From CAWAPS01 sp963783945 (GTDB lineage: Bacteria; Actinomycetota; Acidimicrobiia; Acidimicrobiales; Palsa-688): 64,000 nucleotides of DNA. The position numbers and the translations under genes are program-made. Shown piece by piece: positions 9,247 to 17,213 of this stretch (position 1 is its first letter; each line of letters starts with the position of its first letter). The stretch covers positions 1-64,000 of the forward strand of contig CAWAPS010000006.1 in NCBI GenBank assembly GCA_963783945.1, in the 5' to 3' direction. The notes below the pieces were generated by a model. The model did no database searches. It saw only the letters and a list, made by a program, of their open reading frames with translations, and was not told the origin of the DNA.

Positions 9247-9256
9247 GCTACAGACA
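9247..9256 (+). repeat. GCTACAGACA repeat, right side, copy 1
   Basis: Exact GCTACAGACA on the plus strand about 70 bases upstream of the DUF6431 start, embedded in a longer ATCGACAxCACCGC context shared with the copy at 9317. Confidence 0.4.
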
Positions 9257-9316
9257 CCACCGTCGCCAAGGCAACAATCGGGCCCCGTCGACTACATCAT
9301 CGACAGCACCGCAGCC

Positions 9317-9327
9317 GCTACAGACAA
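9317..9327 (+). repeat. GCTACAGACAA repeat, right side, copy 2
   Basis: Eleven bases identical, in inverted orientation, to 4776-4786. It is preceded by ATCGACAGCACCGC, which resembles the sequence before the 9247 copy, so the right side has two direct copies about 70 bases apart. Confidence 0.45.
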
Positions 9328-9702
9328 GTGCCGTTAGGGGCGACGTAGGCGACGCTTGATATGTCAGCACCGAGGTACCCGTCATACCTGGGAGGGTCTC
9401 AGAATTGAGGGAGTGCGGATCTTGTCGGAAGCCCGAGAAGGCACACGGGATTCGGCGATTCCGCCCCGGTGAGGGCGGGCGCCGTCGGGTGTTGCGGGCG
9501 CGCAGTACGCGCCGGTCACGGACTACCGCTGGCGACCCCCCAACCAAAGCAGCACCGGAGCAGACGGCGGTGCGCGCCGCGGTCCGGTAGCGTACATCTC
9601 CTTCAGCTGTCGGCTTCCAAATTCGGTGTCGCAACCGGGCGGACCGATCCATTGGTGTACACCCCCGGGGAGCAGCTCAGAAACGCACGAGATCTGGCGC
9701 GC
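9328..9702. other. Intergenic region between transposon and relaxase gene; no gene seen
   Basis: This lies between the right edge of the Tn554-like element and the 3' end of the relaxase gene. Open frames here have GC-skewed shadow-like composition and no ribosome binding site. Short dyads such as GCGCG/CGCGC occur near 9498-9512 but no clear terminator was identified. Confidence 0.35.
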
Positions 9703-12700
9703 TCAGATCTCAATCACCGGCGAGCGTGGTGCTGGCGGTTGGTGGTCGAATGCCCGCGCAAAGGCTTTGGATTGCTCTGCTCTCATGACGGCGAGACGTA
9801 TCTCGGCGGCGGAGGGACGGCCGTCAAGGTGGTTGCGCTCGGCGTCAACGCGTTCGGCGAGCTTCCGGGCGTGCCGCTGTTCTTCGAGCCCGTGGTCGAT
9901 GACCGCTCGGCATGCGGTCTGTCGATATTCGAATCGGTTGGCGGCCTGGTCAATGCTGGCTTGGTGGCGCGAGATCTCCTCGTCGAGACGGCTGATCGAG
10001 GGCGCGACGTGCGCTTCCCAGCACTGTTGGGCGTCGAGTTCCCGCTGGGCCCACACACCGGTTTCTTTCCGGGCTGCGTGGCGGTCCCGCCAGCGGGCGC
10101 CATAATCGGCAGCCTGCTCGGCCTGTTGGCGTGCTTGGCGGGCCTGGGCGAGATCCCTGACCGCCCGACCCACTTCGGTGGCCTGCCAGAGACCGCAGCC
10201 GGCCTCCAAATCCGCCCGGGCTTGCCGGGCTTGCGCCAGAGCCGCTTCGGCTTGGCCCAAGGTGGCGGCCCGATCCGGCATGAAGATGCCCACGATGGCC
10301 TCGCCTGCCACGGCCGTCTCGGCGTGCAGGAGGGCGGCAAAGCGGGCCTGTTGGTCGGAGGGAAGCGCCTGGAAGCGCTCCCGGGAGAGGGTGGCCCGGT
10401 CGGGCAGGCCGGTGTCGATGGCCCAGGCGGGGGTGCGCTGGATGGACCAGTCCCGGCGCAGGTCCTCGACGGCTTGGGCCAGATCGTCGGCCCCGGTCCA
10501 CACCTGGGTCGACTGGCGAGCCCGAGACATGGCCACATAGGCGAGTTCCCGACCCCCGCCGTCGGCGAAGAGGTGGGCCCGTTCGGTTGTCGACCCTTGA
10601 CACCGATGGACGGTGGTGGCATAGCCGTACCCGAGACGGTCCGCCCCTGCCTCTTCCACGCCCAGGTGCACATGCCGGCCGTCGTGGGTCCGCAGCGTCA
10701 GCGTCTCCCCGGACAGATCGACGGCGGCGATGACCGCCCGCTCGGAGGTGACCAGCCTGCCCTCCGCTGCGGGGGCCAGGGTGACAACACGATCGCCGGC
10801 CCGGTAACGGCCTCCGCCGGGGCAGACCAGCTCCGGTCCGCACAGCCGACCGGTGGCGTCCATCCACTCCCGGGCCCGCTGGTTGAGGGCGGCGACATTG
10901 GCCCGCCGCCACGCATACAAACCGGTGTCGTGTCCGGCGGCGACGTCGACCGCCCAGGCGTCGACCGCCTGCTGGAGGGCGACGTCCCGGTCGCCCGCAG
11001 CGTGCAGGCGACCCTGGCTGGCGTACCAGGCGACGGCTTGGGCGACGCTGCCGTCCCGCAGCTGCGCCAGGGTGCGGCGTTCGGCCGGATCGCGCTGACG
11101 GCGGTTCTCGGTCAGCTGGTGGACGACGTCGGGGTGGCGGCGGACTAGGGCGGCGAGCGCCCCGCCCGGTCCGACGGCCCCCAGCTGGTGGTGGTCGCCC
11201 ACGAGCACCAGCTTGGCCCCGGCGGCCTCGATGCGGGCGATGAGAGCGACCAGGTGGGCGTCCTCGGTCATGCCCACCTCATCGAGGATGACCACGGTGC
11301 GGTCATCGAGGGCGAGCCGGTCGTGATCGAGGCGCCACTGGAGGCTGGCCAACGTCCGGGCCTCCCTCACGTCCGCCTCCTTGCCCAGAGTGCGGGCCGC
11401 CTGGCCGGAGGTGGCGGTCCCGACCACCCGGCAGCCGGCCGCCTCGAACGCGGCGGCCGCCACGGCAAGCAGGGTCGTCTTCCCGGCGCCGGCCACACCC
11501 ACGATCAGCTCCGCGCCCTGCCCAGAGCCGCAAATACTCTCGGCCGCCTGCCGCTGCTCGACGGAAAGCGCGGCGCCGATCGTTTTCTCCGCCGACGTGA
11601 TGGCCTGTGTCACCGCCACAGGAGCGGCGATGGGGGCGTCGGTGCGCTCGAGTTGGCGGGCGACGGCGTCTGCGATGGCCTGCTCGGTGGCCAACACCGA
11701 CGCCAGGGCGTGGGGTTGTTCGCGGGCGCCGGCCACGCCGACCAGGGGGATCACTTCTGGATCCTGCAGCGCTCGACCAAGCAGAAGATCGAGGGCTCGG
11801 GGGTCCTGGCCGAACAGGTGCGGGGCCAGCTCCACGAGCACATGGCGGCGGGAAAACACCTTCCGCCGGGCCAGCTCGCCCTCCGCCGATATCACCTCGC
11901 CGAGCATTCGGCGGAGGCTCTTCAACGTCAACTTCGGGGGCGAGCCGAACTCCTGGGCGGCGCTATCAATGGCCGCTGTGAGCCGCTCTACCGGCCATCC
12001 GATCGACGCCAACTCGTCCCGCCACCGGGCCACCAACTCGCCTTCCACACTGTGCTGTTTAGCTTGGCGGGTGGTCCGGGCGGCCACCGCTTTGGCCGGG
12101 GAAGAGTTGTCTCCCTGGCGTCGGCATTCGGCGTCGATCTCAGCCGCCCGCTTGGAATGAATATCGATGACGACGTCCGGGACGCCGGCGATCCGCCAAT
12201 GCCGCAGCCGACCCGAGGGCCCCGCATCCGCCTCAATGGCGTAGCCCAGCTCGACTGCCACCCGGGCGGCGGTCACCCGGCCCACCATGGTGGCGGCGTG
12301 CAAATGTTCCCGCCACAACGCCGTGTCCGCCGCCTTCCACCCGCCCCGGCCATCGCGCATTTGGACCACATTGGCCAGCAGCACATGGTCGTGCGGGCAC
12401 GGGTCGCCGGCCCGGGAGGTGGCGTGCCGGGTGTGGGCGTAGACCAGCCCACCGGTGGCCGTCGCGGTGGCCGTCCGGCCTCGGCGGCCGCCCACCCGGC
12501 GGGTCACCTGGTCCAGATAGTCGAGGGTGGCATCGCGCTCGGCGTCCAGGATCAGATGCATGTGCTCGGCCCGGCCGATCACCCCCAACTCGGCCACGCT
12601 CTTGTGCCCCGAAATCACCAGCTCCATGCCCGGCCGGTGGGCCGCCACCAGCCGCTCCCCGGTTTGGGGATGGCGGGCGCCGCCCGGTCCGAAGATCGCC

Positions 12701-12891
12701 TCGTACGCTTCTGGCGACACCGCACCATCCAGCCCGAGCGTCCCTGCGCCGGTACCCCCCCAGCGCAGTGGGGTCTCCCCCCGGCTGGCGTAGTAGGCCA
12801 GCGCCATGCCTGGGTAGTCGTCACCCCGTTCGAGAACGGTGCGCTGGTGGTAAGCGACCGACTCCGCCCCCATCATCCTCATCCACGCCAC
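9703..12891 (-). CDS. MobF-family conjugative relaxase with RecD-like helicase domain
   Basis: This 1062-residue protein would nick the element at its origin of transfer and unwind DNA during mobilization. Order of domains: TrwC-type relaxase (about 1-330) with AYYAS near the N-terminus and the HUH metal site His-Asp-His at about 167-169 (CPHDH); AAA/RecD helicase (about 440-820) with Walker A GVAGAGKTT near 465, Walker B VVILDEVGM near 533 and the C-terminal TTVHRCQGST motif; then a long Ala/Arg/Gln-rich helical tail. The GTG start is preceded by AGGAGGTGA with a 5-base spacer; ATG at 12882 is an alternative. It is the mobilization gene of the integrative element. Confidence 0.88.
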   Translation of the reverse strand: MAWMRMMGAESVAYHQRTVLERGDDYPGMALAYYASRGETPLRWGGTGAGTLGLDGAVSPEAYEAIFGPGGARHPQTGERLVAAHRPGMELVISGHKSVAELGVIGRAEHMHLILDAERDATLDYLDQVTRRVGGRRGRTATATATGGLVYAHTRHATSRAGDPCPHDHVLLANVVQMRDGRGGWKAADTALWREHLHAATMVGRVTAARVAVELGYAIEADAGPSGRLRHWRIAGVPDVVIDIHSKRAAEIDAECRRQGDNSSPAKAVAARTTRQAKQHSVEGELVARWRDELASIGWPVERLTAAIDSAAQEFGSPPKLTLKSLRRMLGEVISAEGELARRKVFSRRHVLVELAPHLFGQDPRALDLLLGRALQDPEVIPLVGVAGAREQPHALASVLATEQAIADAVARQLERTDAPIAAPVAVTQAITSAEKTIGAALSVEQRQAAESICGSGQGAELIVGVAGAGKTTLLAVAAAAFEAAGCRVVGTATSGQAARTLGKEADVREARTLASLQWRLDHDRLALDDRTVVILDEVGMTEDAHLVALIARIEAAGAKLVLVGDHHQLGAVGPGGALAALVRRHPDVVHQLTENRRQRDPAERRTLAQLRDGSVAQAVAWYASQGRLHAAGDRDVALQQAVDAWAVDVAAGHDTGLYAWRRANVAALNQRAREWMDATGRLCGPELVCPGGGRYRAGDRVVTLAPAAEGRLVTSERAVIAAVDLSGETLTLRTHDGRHVHLGVEEAGADRLGYGYATTVHRCQGSTTERAHLFADGGGRELAYVAMSRARQSTQVWTGADDLAQAVEDLRRDWSIQRTPAWAIDTGLPDRATLSRERFQALPSDQQARFAALLHAETAVAGEAIVGIFMPDRAATLGQAEAALAQARQARADLEAGCGLWQATEVGRAVRDLAQARQARQQAEQAADYGARWRDRHAARKETGVWAQRELDAQQCWEAHVAPSISRLDEEISRHQASIDQAANRFEYRQTACRAVIDHGLEEQRHARKLAERVDAERNHLDGRPSAAEIRLAVMRAEQSKAFARAFDHQPPAPRSPVIEI

Positions 12892-13473
12892 CGGTCTCAC
12901 CTCCTGCCTATTCGGTGCGCCGCCCGTCAGCAACCCTTCGGGTTGCAACCGTGTTGTTCTGATTTGGGTTTATAGCAGGCGTGAAGTGGCTTGTTAATAC
13001 GTTGTTACGTGAGCGGTATGTAGAGGTTAATAAAGGTAAATAGGTTCCTGAGAATTGTGAGAGGTAGAGCGAGTTGGTGGGTGGGGCGAGTTGCTGAGAG
13101 GGTGAGCAGCGGGACTTCGTGACGGTGCACCCGGGCTTTTAGACGCGTAGCGAATCGGCCATCCCGGTCCCGTAGGTAGAGACCCTTCTTCCCCGGACCG
13201 GAGGCACGCGCCATTGACACGAAAGCCGAGTCCAAGCTTCGTCGAGGTGCGCTACTCCCGCGACCCACCGGACTCCTTACCAGTGACTCGGAAGGCTGTT
13301 GTCGCGCCGGTGCTCGTCAGGTTGCGCCAGCGGCCGGTAACTGTCTGGTCTTAGCGGGCTGCTGGTGGTCGGCGCTGTCCTCTAGATAGACGGTATCTGA
13401 CGACTGCATATCCATAGAGGAGAAGTGGTGGTTCCAGATTCAGCCCAGAGGTGAAGAGCAAAGAAGGAGAGGC
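12892..13473. promoter_or_regulatory. Intergenic region with AT-rich island between relaxase and excisionase; candidate oriT/att-control region
   Basis: About 580 bases separate the divergent relaxase and excisionase genes. Positions about 12960-13070 are strikingly AT-rich compared with all surroundings and carry two GTTAATA-type repeats (cttGTTAATAcg and gagGTTAATAaag). A minus-strand frame (13005-13268) crosses it without a ribosome binding site. Position and composition would suit an origin of transfer or binding sites for the excisionase, but no nick site is recognised. Confidence 0.4.
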
Positions 13474-13677
13474 ATGGCCGACACCAGCACCATTCCGCAA
13501 TTACTCACCATCGACCAGCTCGCCGAACGTCTCGGCATCACCGTCCGCCACGTGCGCCGCCTCGTCGCCGAGAAACGTGTGCCATACCTGAAGGTCGGCA
13601 AACTGGTGCGCTTCAACCCGGACGAGATCAAGCAATGGCTTGCGAGTCGACGCCAGGGCCTGGGGGTTCGCACCTGA
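13474..13677 (+). CDS. Excisionase-like helix-turn-helix protein (MerR/Xis type)
   Basis: This 67-residue protein is a winged HTH of the DNA-binding excisionase family: LLTIDQLAERLGITVRHVRR followed by the wing PYLKVGKLVRFNPDEIKQWL. It has a strong ribosome binding site (AGAAGGAGAGG) just before ATG. It sits 49 bases upstream of the integrase and on the same strand, so it is the probable directionality factor for excision of the element. Confidence 0.88.
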   Translation: MADTSTIPQLLTIDQLAERLGITVRHVRRLVAEKRVPYLKVGKLVRFNPDEIKQWLASRRQGLGVRT

Positions 13678-13726
13678 CGCGACCCGTCACGGGGGATCGC
13701 TACCGTCGCGGTGGAGGAGGTGTCGC

Positions 13727-14971
13727 ATGAGCCGCAGGCAGTTCGGCCGCATAAGGAAGCTTCCGTCAGGGCGGTGGCAGGCTCGCTACCCCGACGGGCT
13801 CGGTCGCGACATTCCCGCCCCGAGTACCTTCGCCACCAAAGCAGACGCGTCGGCATACCTGGCCCGCGTCCAAACCGAGATGGAGCGGGGCGTGTGGCTT
13901 GATCCGAGTCTCGGGCGCACCACGTTCGCCGAGTGGGCCCGGGAGTGGATGACCGCCAACCCGGCCAAGCGGGCGACGACCGTGGCCCGGGACAAGGTCG
14001 TCCTCGAGACCCACTTCATCCCGACACTCGGAGATCGATCCCTGGCGAAGATCACGCCCGCGCACATCAAGGGATGTGTCGACGCCATGGTTGCCCGGCT
14101 TGCTCCAGCGACCGTCCGGACCAACGTGGGCGTCCTCAAAGCGGTCTTCAACGCCGCCATCGACGCCGAGCTGATCGCCCGCTCCCCCGCCCGGGCCATC
14201 AGAGTCACAGGTGGGATGGCGCCGGAAAGGCCGACGCTCAACCTCGACCACCTGGACCGCCTGGCTCAGGTCGTCTCGGGCAACTACCGGGTTCTCATCC
14301 TCGTCGCCGGGGTGTTGGGATTGCGCTGGTCCGAGTGTGCCGGGCTCCAGATTGGCGACGTCGACTTTTTACGACGGACCCTGACCGTCCGCCGCACCAT
14401 CGCCGAGGTAGAGGGCCGCTTCCACACCGCCGACACCAAGAGCCGGGCCTCCCGAAGGACGCTGACCGTGCCGGCCTTCTTGATCGACGAGCTGGCCCGC
14501 CATATCGCCGCCTACCGGCCGTACGCCGGCAAGGAGGATTTGGTGTTCACCTCACCCCAGGGCGGACCGCTCCGTCGCTACTTCGAGGAGCGCGTCTTCA
14601 AGCCGGCCGTCACGAAGGCGGGTGTGGCCGAGAACCTCACCTTCCACGGGCTAAGGCACGTCGCAGCCAGTCTCATGGTCGAGCAGGGAGAGCACCCCCG
14701 GGTAATCCAGGCCCGGCTCGGCCACGCCACCGCCCGCCTGTCCATGGAGCTCTACGCCCACGTACCCGAGGCGGCCGATCGCAACGTAGCAGTCCACCTC
14801 GATGCCAGCTGGAACGAGGCGCACGCCAACGCTGCGGGCACGATCGGGCACGTAGCGGGCACGTCGACCCCAACAAAGGCCCGAGACGAGGGCCTCAGGA
14901 GGCCAAACCCCAGGTCACAGGCGGTGGAGGTGATGGGACTTGAACCCACGACTTCTACGTTGCGAACGTAG
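13727..14971 (+). CDS. Tyrosine integrase of the tRNA-Ala-inserted element
   Basis: This 414-residue phage-type integrase has an N-terminal AP2-like arm (about 1-55), a SAM-like core-binding domain (about 65-150) and a catalytic domain with Arg200 (LGLRWSE), Lys238, His307 and Arg310 (HGLRH), His333 (LGHA) and nucleophile Tyr343 (ELYAH). The start is the ATG with GAGGAGGTG upstream; a longer frame exists but lacks a ribosome binding site. The last 15 or so codons run antisense through the 3' half of tRNA-Ala, so the C-terminus (ending LEPTTSTLRT) is supplied by the attachment site sequence. Confidence 0.92.
   Translation: MSRRQFGRIRKLPSGRWQARYPDGLGRDIPAPSTFATKADASAYLARVQTEMERGVWLDPSLGRTTFAEWAREWMTANPAKRATTVARDKVVLETHFIPTLGDRSLAKITPAHIKGCVDAMVARLAPATVRTNVGVLKAVFNAAIDAELIARSPARAIRVTGGMAPERPTLNLDHLDRLAQVVSGNYRVLILVAGVLGLRWSECAGLQIGDVDFLRRTLTVRRTIAEVEGRFHTADTKSRASRRTLTVPAFLIDELARHIAAYRPYAGKEDLVFTSPQGGPLRRYFEERVFKPAVTKAGVAENLTFHGLRHVAASLMVEQGEHPRVIQARLGHATARLSMELYAHVPEAADRNVAVHLDASWNEAHANAAGTIGHVAGTSTPTKARDEGLRRPNPRSQAVEVMGLEPTTSTLRT
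14925..14971. other. Integrase-proximal attachment site within the tRNA-Ala 3' half
   Basis: The overlap of the integrase 3' end with the tRNA 3' half marks the likely recombination region. The tRNA is fully base-paired, so the element restores the 3' end of the gene. The exact crossover cannot be fixed without the other att copy. Confidence 0.5.
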
Positions 14972-14998
14972 CGCTCTTCCGGGCTGAGCTACACCCCC
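14925..14998 (-). tRNA. tRNA-Ala (anticodon CGC)
   Basis: The minus strand folds into a complete cloverleaf. The acceptor stem GGGGGTG pairs with CACCTCC and includes the G3:U70 wobble, the identity mark of tRNA-Ala. The D stem is GCTC/GAGC. The anticodon stem CTACG/CGTAG encloses loop TTCGCAA with anticodon CGC. The T stem is GTGGG/CCCAT with loop TTCAAGT. The discriminator base is A and CCA is not encoded. It serves as integration site for the element to its left. Confidence 0.95.
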
Positions 14999-15008
14999 GC
15001 AGGGAACA

Positions 15009-15689
15009 TCAGGCTAGCGCAGCGCCCTCCGCGCCCTCGGCCAGAATCCGACGCTCCAGCGCGGCCTGAAGGCGAACGTGTAGCAAGGTGGTGGTCACGT
15101 CGCTTCTCGTACGCTCGAGCACGGCCCGCAGGGCGTCGGCGGTGCGCCTCAACCCACCGGTGACGGCGTCGGGGTAGTCGACGGCGACGAGGGCCTCGTA
15201 GACATCTTCCATGACGGCCAGCAGCTGCTCGGCGAGGGAGGTGTCGCCGGTGCGCAACCGGTCCAGCAGATGCCGGCGCAGTTCGGAGGCGGCCTCGGCG
15301 AGCCCGTTGAGCCAGGCCGGTAGGCCGACACCCAGCTCCGCGTGATCCGGCAGCGGCCGGCCATCGACCAGGCAGCCAGTGAGCACGGCCTCGGCGTACT
15401 CCTTTTCGGCGTCATGCAGGAACCCGGCATGGGCGACCACCGGATATGGCGCCAGGGCCCGCTGCGCATCCCGCAAGGCCGCGTCGCTGGCCGCGAGGAA
15501 CGACGCCGCCCGCTCGGGCTCCCGCCGGTGGACCGCCCGGATAGCGCTGCTGGCGGCCCGGATGCACCGCCGGCACGCGGCCAAGCCGACCTCGCGCGCC
15601 GCGTTGACTCCTTCGAGCTGGTCGCGGGCGTCCTCGATCAGCCGGGCCAGGTCGGGCCGGCCGGCCGGGCCGGGGACCGGGACGGTCAG
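15009..15689 (-). CDS. Translin-like all-helical protein
   Basis: About 226 residues, all predicted helical. The pattern CRRCIRAASSAIRAVHRREPERA followed by GFLHDAEKEYAEAVL fits the translin superfamily, which binds single-stranded nucleic acid in eukaryotes and is of unknown role in Actinobacteria, where it is often misnamed haloacid dehalogenase. No ATG, GTG or TTG is available near the natural N-terminus. The best start is a CTG at 15689 that overlaps the upstream stop as CTGA, implying coupling with the membrane protein gene. Confidence 0.65.
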   Translation of the reverse strand: MTVPVPGPAGRPDLARLIEDARDQLEGVNAAREVGLAACRRCIRAASSAIRAVHRREPERAASFLAASDAALRDAQRALAPYPVVAHAGFLHDAEKEYAEAVLTGCLVDGRPLPDHAELGVGLPAWLNGLAEAASELRRHLLDRLRTGDTSLAEQLLAVMEDVYEALVAVDYPDAVTGGLRRTADALRAVLERTRSDVTTTLLHVRLQAALERRILAEGAEGAALA

Positions 15690-16348
15690 TTGGCCGCCCG
15701 GCGCAGGCCGAGCTCGCCGTAAGACCCGCCGAAGTCGTAGGTGGCAGGCTGCAGCCCGAGGTAGCGATAGCCGCCGCCCATGTCGGGGGCGGGGCGGGGC
15801 CGGGGCGCCCGCCGCCGGGGCTCCGGCATGAAGGTCGCCCGCAGCTCCCGCTCGGCCGCCAGGTTGCGCATGCGAATCAGCAACGCCACATACACGATCA
15901 GCGCCACGTCGAAGAGGCCTTGTACCGGCCACATGACCGATACCCCGGGGATCATGGCCACCGCGAACGACCCGACCGCCCCGAGCAACAGCGTGAAGAA
16001 CACGTCCCGACGCCGCCTCTGGGCCTGCCGCCGCCGGTAGGTGGCCAAGGGCACCCGCCGGCCCCCCGCCACTGCGACCTGCGACCGGCCCGGCATGGCG
16101 ACCCGTTGTCCCGGCATGGGGTTCACATGGGATCGGTAGGCCGGAATCATGTGGCCGCCAGTGCCGCTGCCGCCGCGAAGCCGGTTGGCCGGGGCCACGG
16201 TCGAGGGCGCCGCCCGCTCCAACACCCGGAGGTGGTGGCGGAATGTGCCCACCGAGTTCACGAAGGTGCTGTCAGATCGAGAACGCAAGCCCGACACCAG
16301 CAACACGCCCCAGAGTATGGCTAGGACCAGCAAAACCACTGTTGTCAA
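15686..16348 (-). CDS. Two-segment membrane protein, possible GlpR/Rv0996-like protein
   Basis: The protein has an N-terminal membrane helix (about 2-20), a LRSRSDSTFVNSVGTFRHHL region, an Arg-rich cytosolic segment and a second hydrophobic hairpin (about 115-160), then an Arg/Pro-rich tail. It lies downstream of galU, moeA, moaA and moaC on the same strand. A membrane protein in the equivalent place of the Mycobacterium and Corynebacterium galU-moeA locus is the receptor for the MoeA-like division protein Glp; homology here is inferred from the N-terminal pattern and synteny only. Start TTG 16348 has GAGGAG 2 bases upstream; GTG 16339 has better spacing. Confidence 0.6.
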   Translation of the reverse strand: MTTVVLLVLAILWGVLLVSGLRSRSDSTFVNSVGTFRHHLRVLERAAPSTVAPANRLRGGSGTGGHMIPAYRSHVNPMPGQRVAMPGRSQVAVAGGRRVPLATYRRRQAQRRRRDVFFTLLLGAVGSFAVAMIPGVSVMWPVQGLFDVALIVYVALLIRMRNLAAERELRATFMPEPRRRAPRPRPAPDMGGGYRYLGLQPATYDFGGSYGELGLRRAAN

Positions 16349-16592
16349 GACTCCTCGGCCTGCCCTTCGGGTGTCAGGGACCGTACGTCAATGCGGGCCC
16401 GGAGTGGTGGATCCCACTGCTGGATGCGTATGACTGGCGGTCCAAGCGGTCAATCACGGGGCAACTAGCCGCTCTCGGCGGCCCTCAGCAATGGGAGGCA
16501 AGGTTAACCGGGTGAGAGGCGGCCGCCAAGGTGCGCCAAAAAGTCGCTCGCTGACCAGCAGGTTTGAGTCCGCCGGGACCCATCCCCGGCGA
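16349..16592. other. Intergenic region with GC-rich hairpin after moaC
   Basis: No gene is seen. GCCGGG at 16572-16577 and CCCGGC at 16585-16590 form a 6-bp stem with a 7-base loop immediately downstream of the moaC stop (minus strand); a run of T follows about 30 bases later, so it is a weak terminator candidate. The remainder carries the upstream region of the membrane protein gene. Confidence 0.35.
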
Positions 16593-17159
16593 TCATTCTT
16601 CGCCTAGCAGGTCCCCGATGCTGCTGTCTAGCTCGTCGAGGCTCCCGGCCGGAGTGTTCACGAGGGGGGTCGCCAGATCGCCCGCCGGACGGCGCCAGTG
16701 TCCGCTGCGGCCTCCCGTCTTCTCCCACAAAGCCAGCTCGCCTATCACCATGGACCGGTCCGCCGACTTGCACATGTCGTAGATGGTCAGGGCGGCCACC
16801 GAGCACGCGGTCATAGCCTCCATCTCGACCCCCGTACGATCCACCGTCTCCACCTGAGTCTCGACCTCGACGTGATCGTCACCGAGCGTGAAGTTGATGG
16901 TCACCGCACCAACCAGCAGTGGATGGCAGAGAGGGATCATGTCGGCCGTGCGCTTAGCTGCCTGAATTCCCGCGATACGCGCCGCCCCGAGCACGTCGCC
17001 CTTGGTGATGGCGTTGCTCGCCACCTTGCCCGTGGTCTCCGGCTTCATGAACACCTTGCATCGGGCCACGGCGCGCCGGTGGGTCGCCTCCTTGGGCGTC
17101 ACGTCAACCATGCGCGCACGTCCGAGTGGATCAAGATGGGTCAGGCCACGGTCGGACAT
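16593..17159 (-). CDS. moaC: Cyclic pyranopterin monophosphate synthase MoaC
   Basis: MoaC converts the MoaA product to cyclic pyranopterin monophosphate in molybdenum cofactor synthesis. Recognisable motifs are ARMVDV and the KGDVLGAARIAGI, MIPLCHPL, GVEMEAMTA and YDMCKS segments, the last containing conserved active-site lysine. About 150 residues match the family; a 35-residue C-terminal tail (after ALWEKTGGRSG) is extra. It is 54 bases downstream of moaA on the same strand, but TAGACT 7 bases before the ATG suggests its own leaderless promoter. Confidence 0.93.
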   Translation of the reverse strand: MSDRGLTHLDPLGRARMVDVTPKEATHRRAVARCKVFMKPETTGKVASNAITKGDVLGAARIAGIQAAKRTADMIPLCHPLLVGAVTINFTLGDDHVEVETQVETVDRTGVEMEAMTACSVAALTIYDMCKSADRSMVIGELALWEKTGGRSGHWRRPAGDLATPLVNTPAGSLDELDSSIGDLLGEE

Positions 17160-17166
17160 GACGGGA

Positions 17167-17172
17167 AGTCTA
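17167..17172 (-). promoter_or_regulatory. Candidate -10 box for leaderless moaC transcript
   Basis: TAGACT on the minus strand lies 7 bases upstream of the moaC ATG, and no Shine-Dalgarno sequence is present. This fits an actinobacterial TAnnnT -10 element that starts transcription at the start codon. Confidence 0.4.
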
Positions 17173-17213
17173 GTGACGTGACGCGGGCACCGACAGACCG
17201 TTGACCCAGGGGT

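Larger units (their letters stand above)
4674..9327. mobile_element. Tn554-like transposon with six-gene minus-strand operon
   Basis: Two tyrosine recombinases plus a DUF6262-type small protein in the order TnpA, TnpB, TnpC define a Tn554-like element. Here they are preceded by a DUF6431 protein and two small unknown proteins in the same operon. Copies of GCTACAGAC(A/G) lie at 4674-4683, 4776-4786 (inverted), 9247-9256 and 9317-9327, just outside the operon on both sides. The exact ends are inferred from these repeats only; Tn554 itself has no long terminal inverted repeats. Confidence 0.6.
1..14971. mobile_element. Right part of an integrative mobilizable element inserted in tRNA-Ala
   Basis: The segment ends at a tRNA-Ala gene whose 3' end faces it, and carries next to that tRNA a tyrosine integrase, an excisionase-like protein and a MobF relaxase/helicase. 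This is the standard layout of actinobacterial integrative elements that insert at the 3' end of a tRNA. No type IV secretion genes are visible, so within the window it looks mobilizable rather than self-conjugative. No second copy of the tRNA 3' end was seen to the left, so the left boundary is probably outside the window. A Tn554-like transposon is nested at about 4.67-9.33 kb. Confidence 0.7.

Noticed and set aside
9248..9652. Minus-strand frame of 134 codons between transposon and relaxase
   Set aside because: Arg-rich, no start signal, no recognisable motif, overlaps the candidate transposon end.
9469..12975. Two long plus-strand frames (559 and 595 codons) opposite the relaxase
   Set aside because: Both are Gly/Arg/His-rich antisense frames of the relaxase, whose motifs are on the minus strand.
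13005..13268. 87-codon minus-strand frame across the AT-rich island
   Set aside because: No ribosome binding site, and the AT-rich part gives an odd hydrophobic C-terminus; possible but unsupported, so described only as part of the intergenic region.
16540..16600. tRNA-like TTTGAGTCC sequence after moaC
   Set aside because: The flanking bases do not form a T stem or acceptor stem; only a GC hairpin remains.
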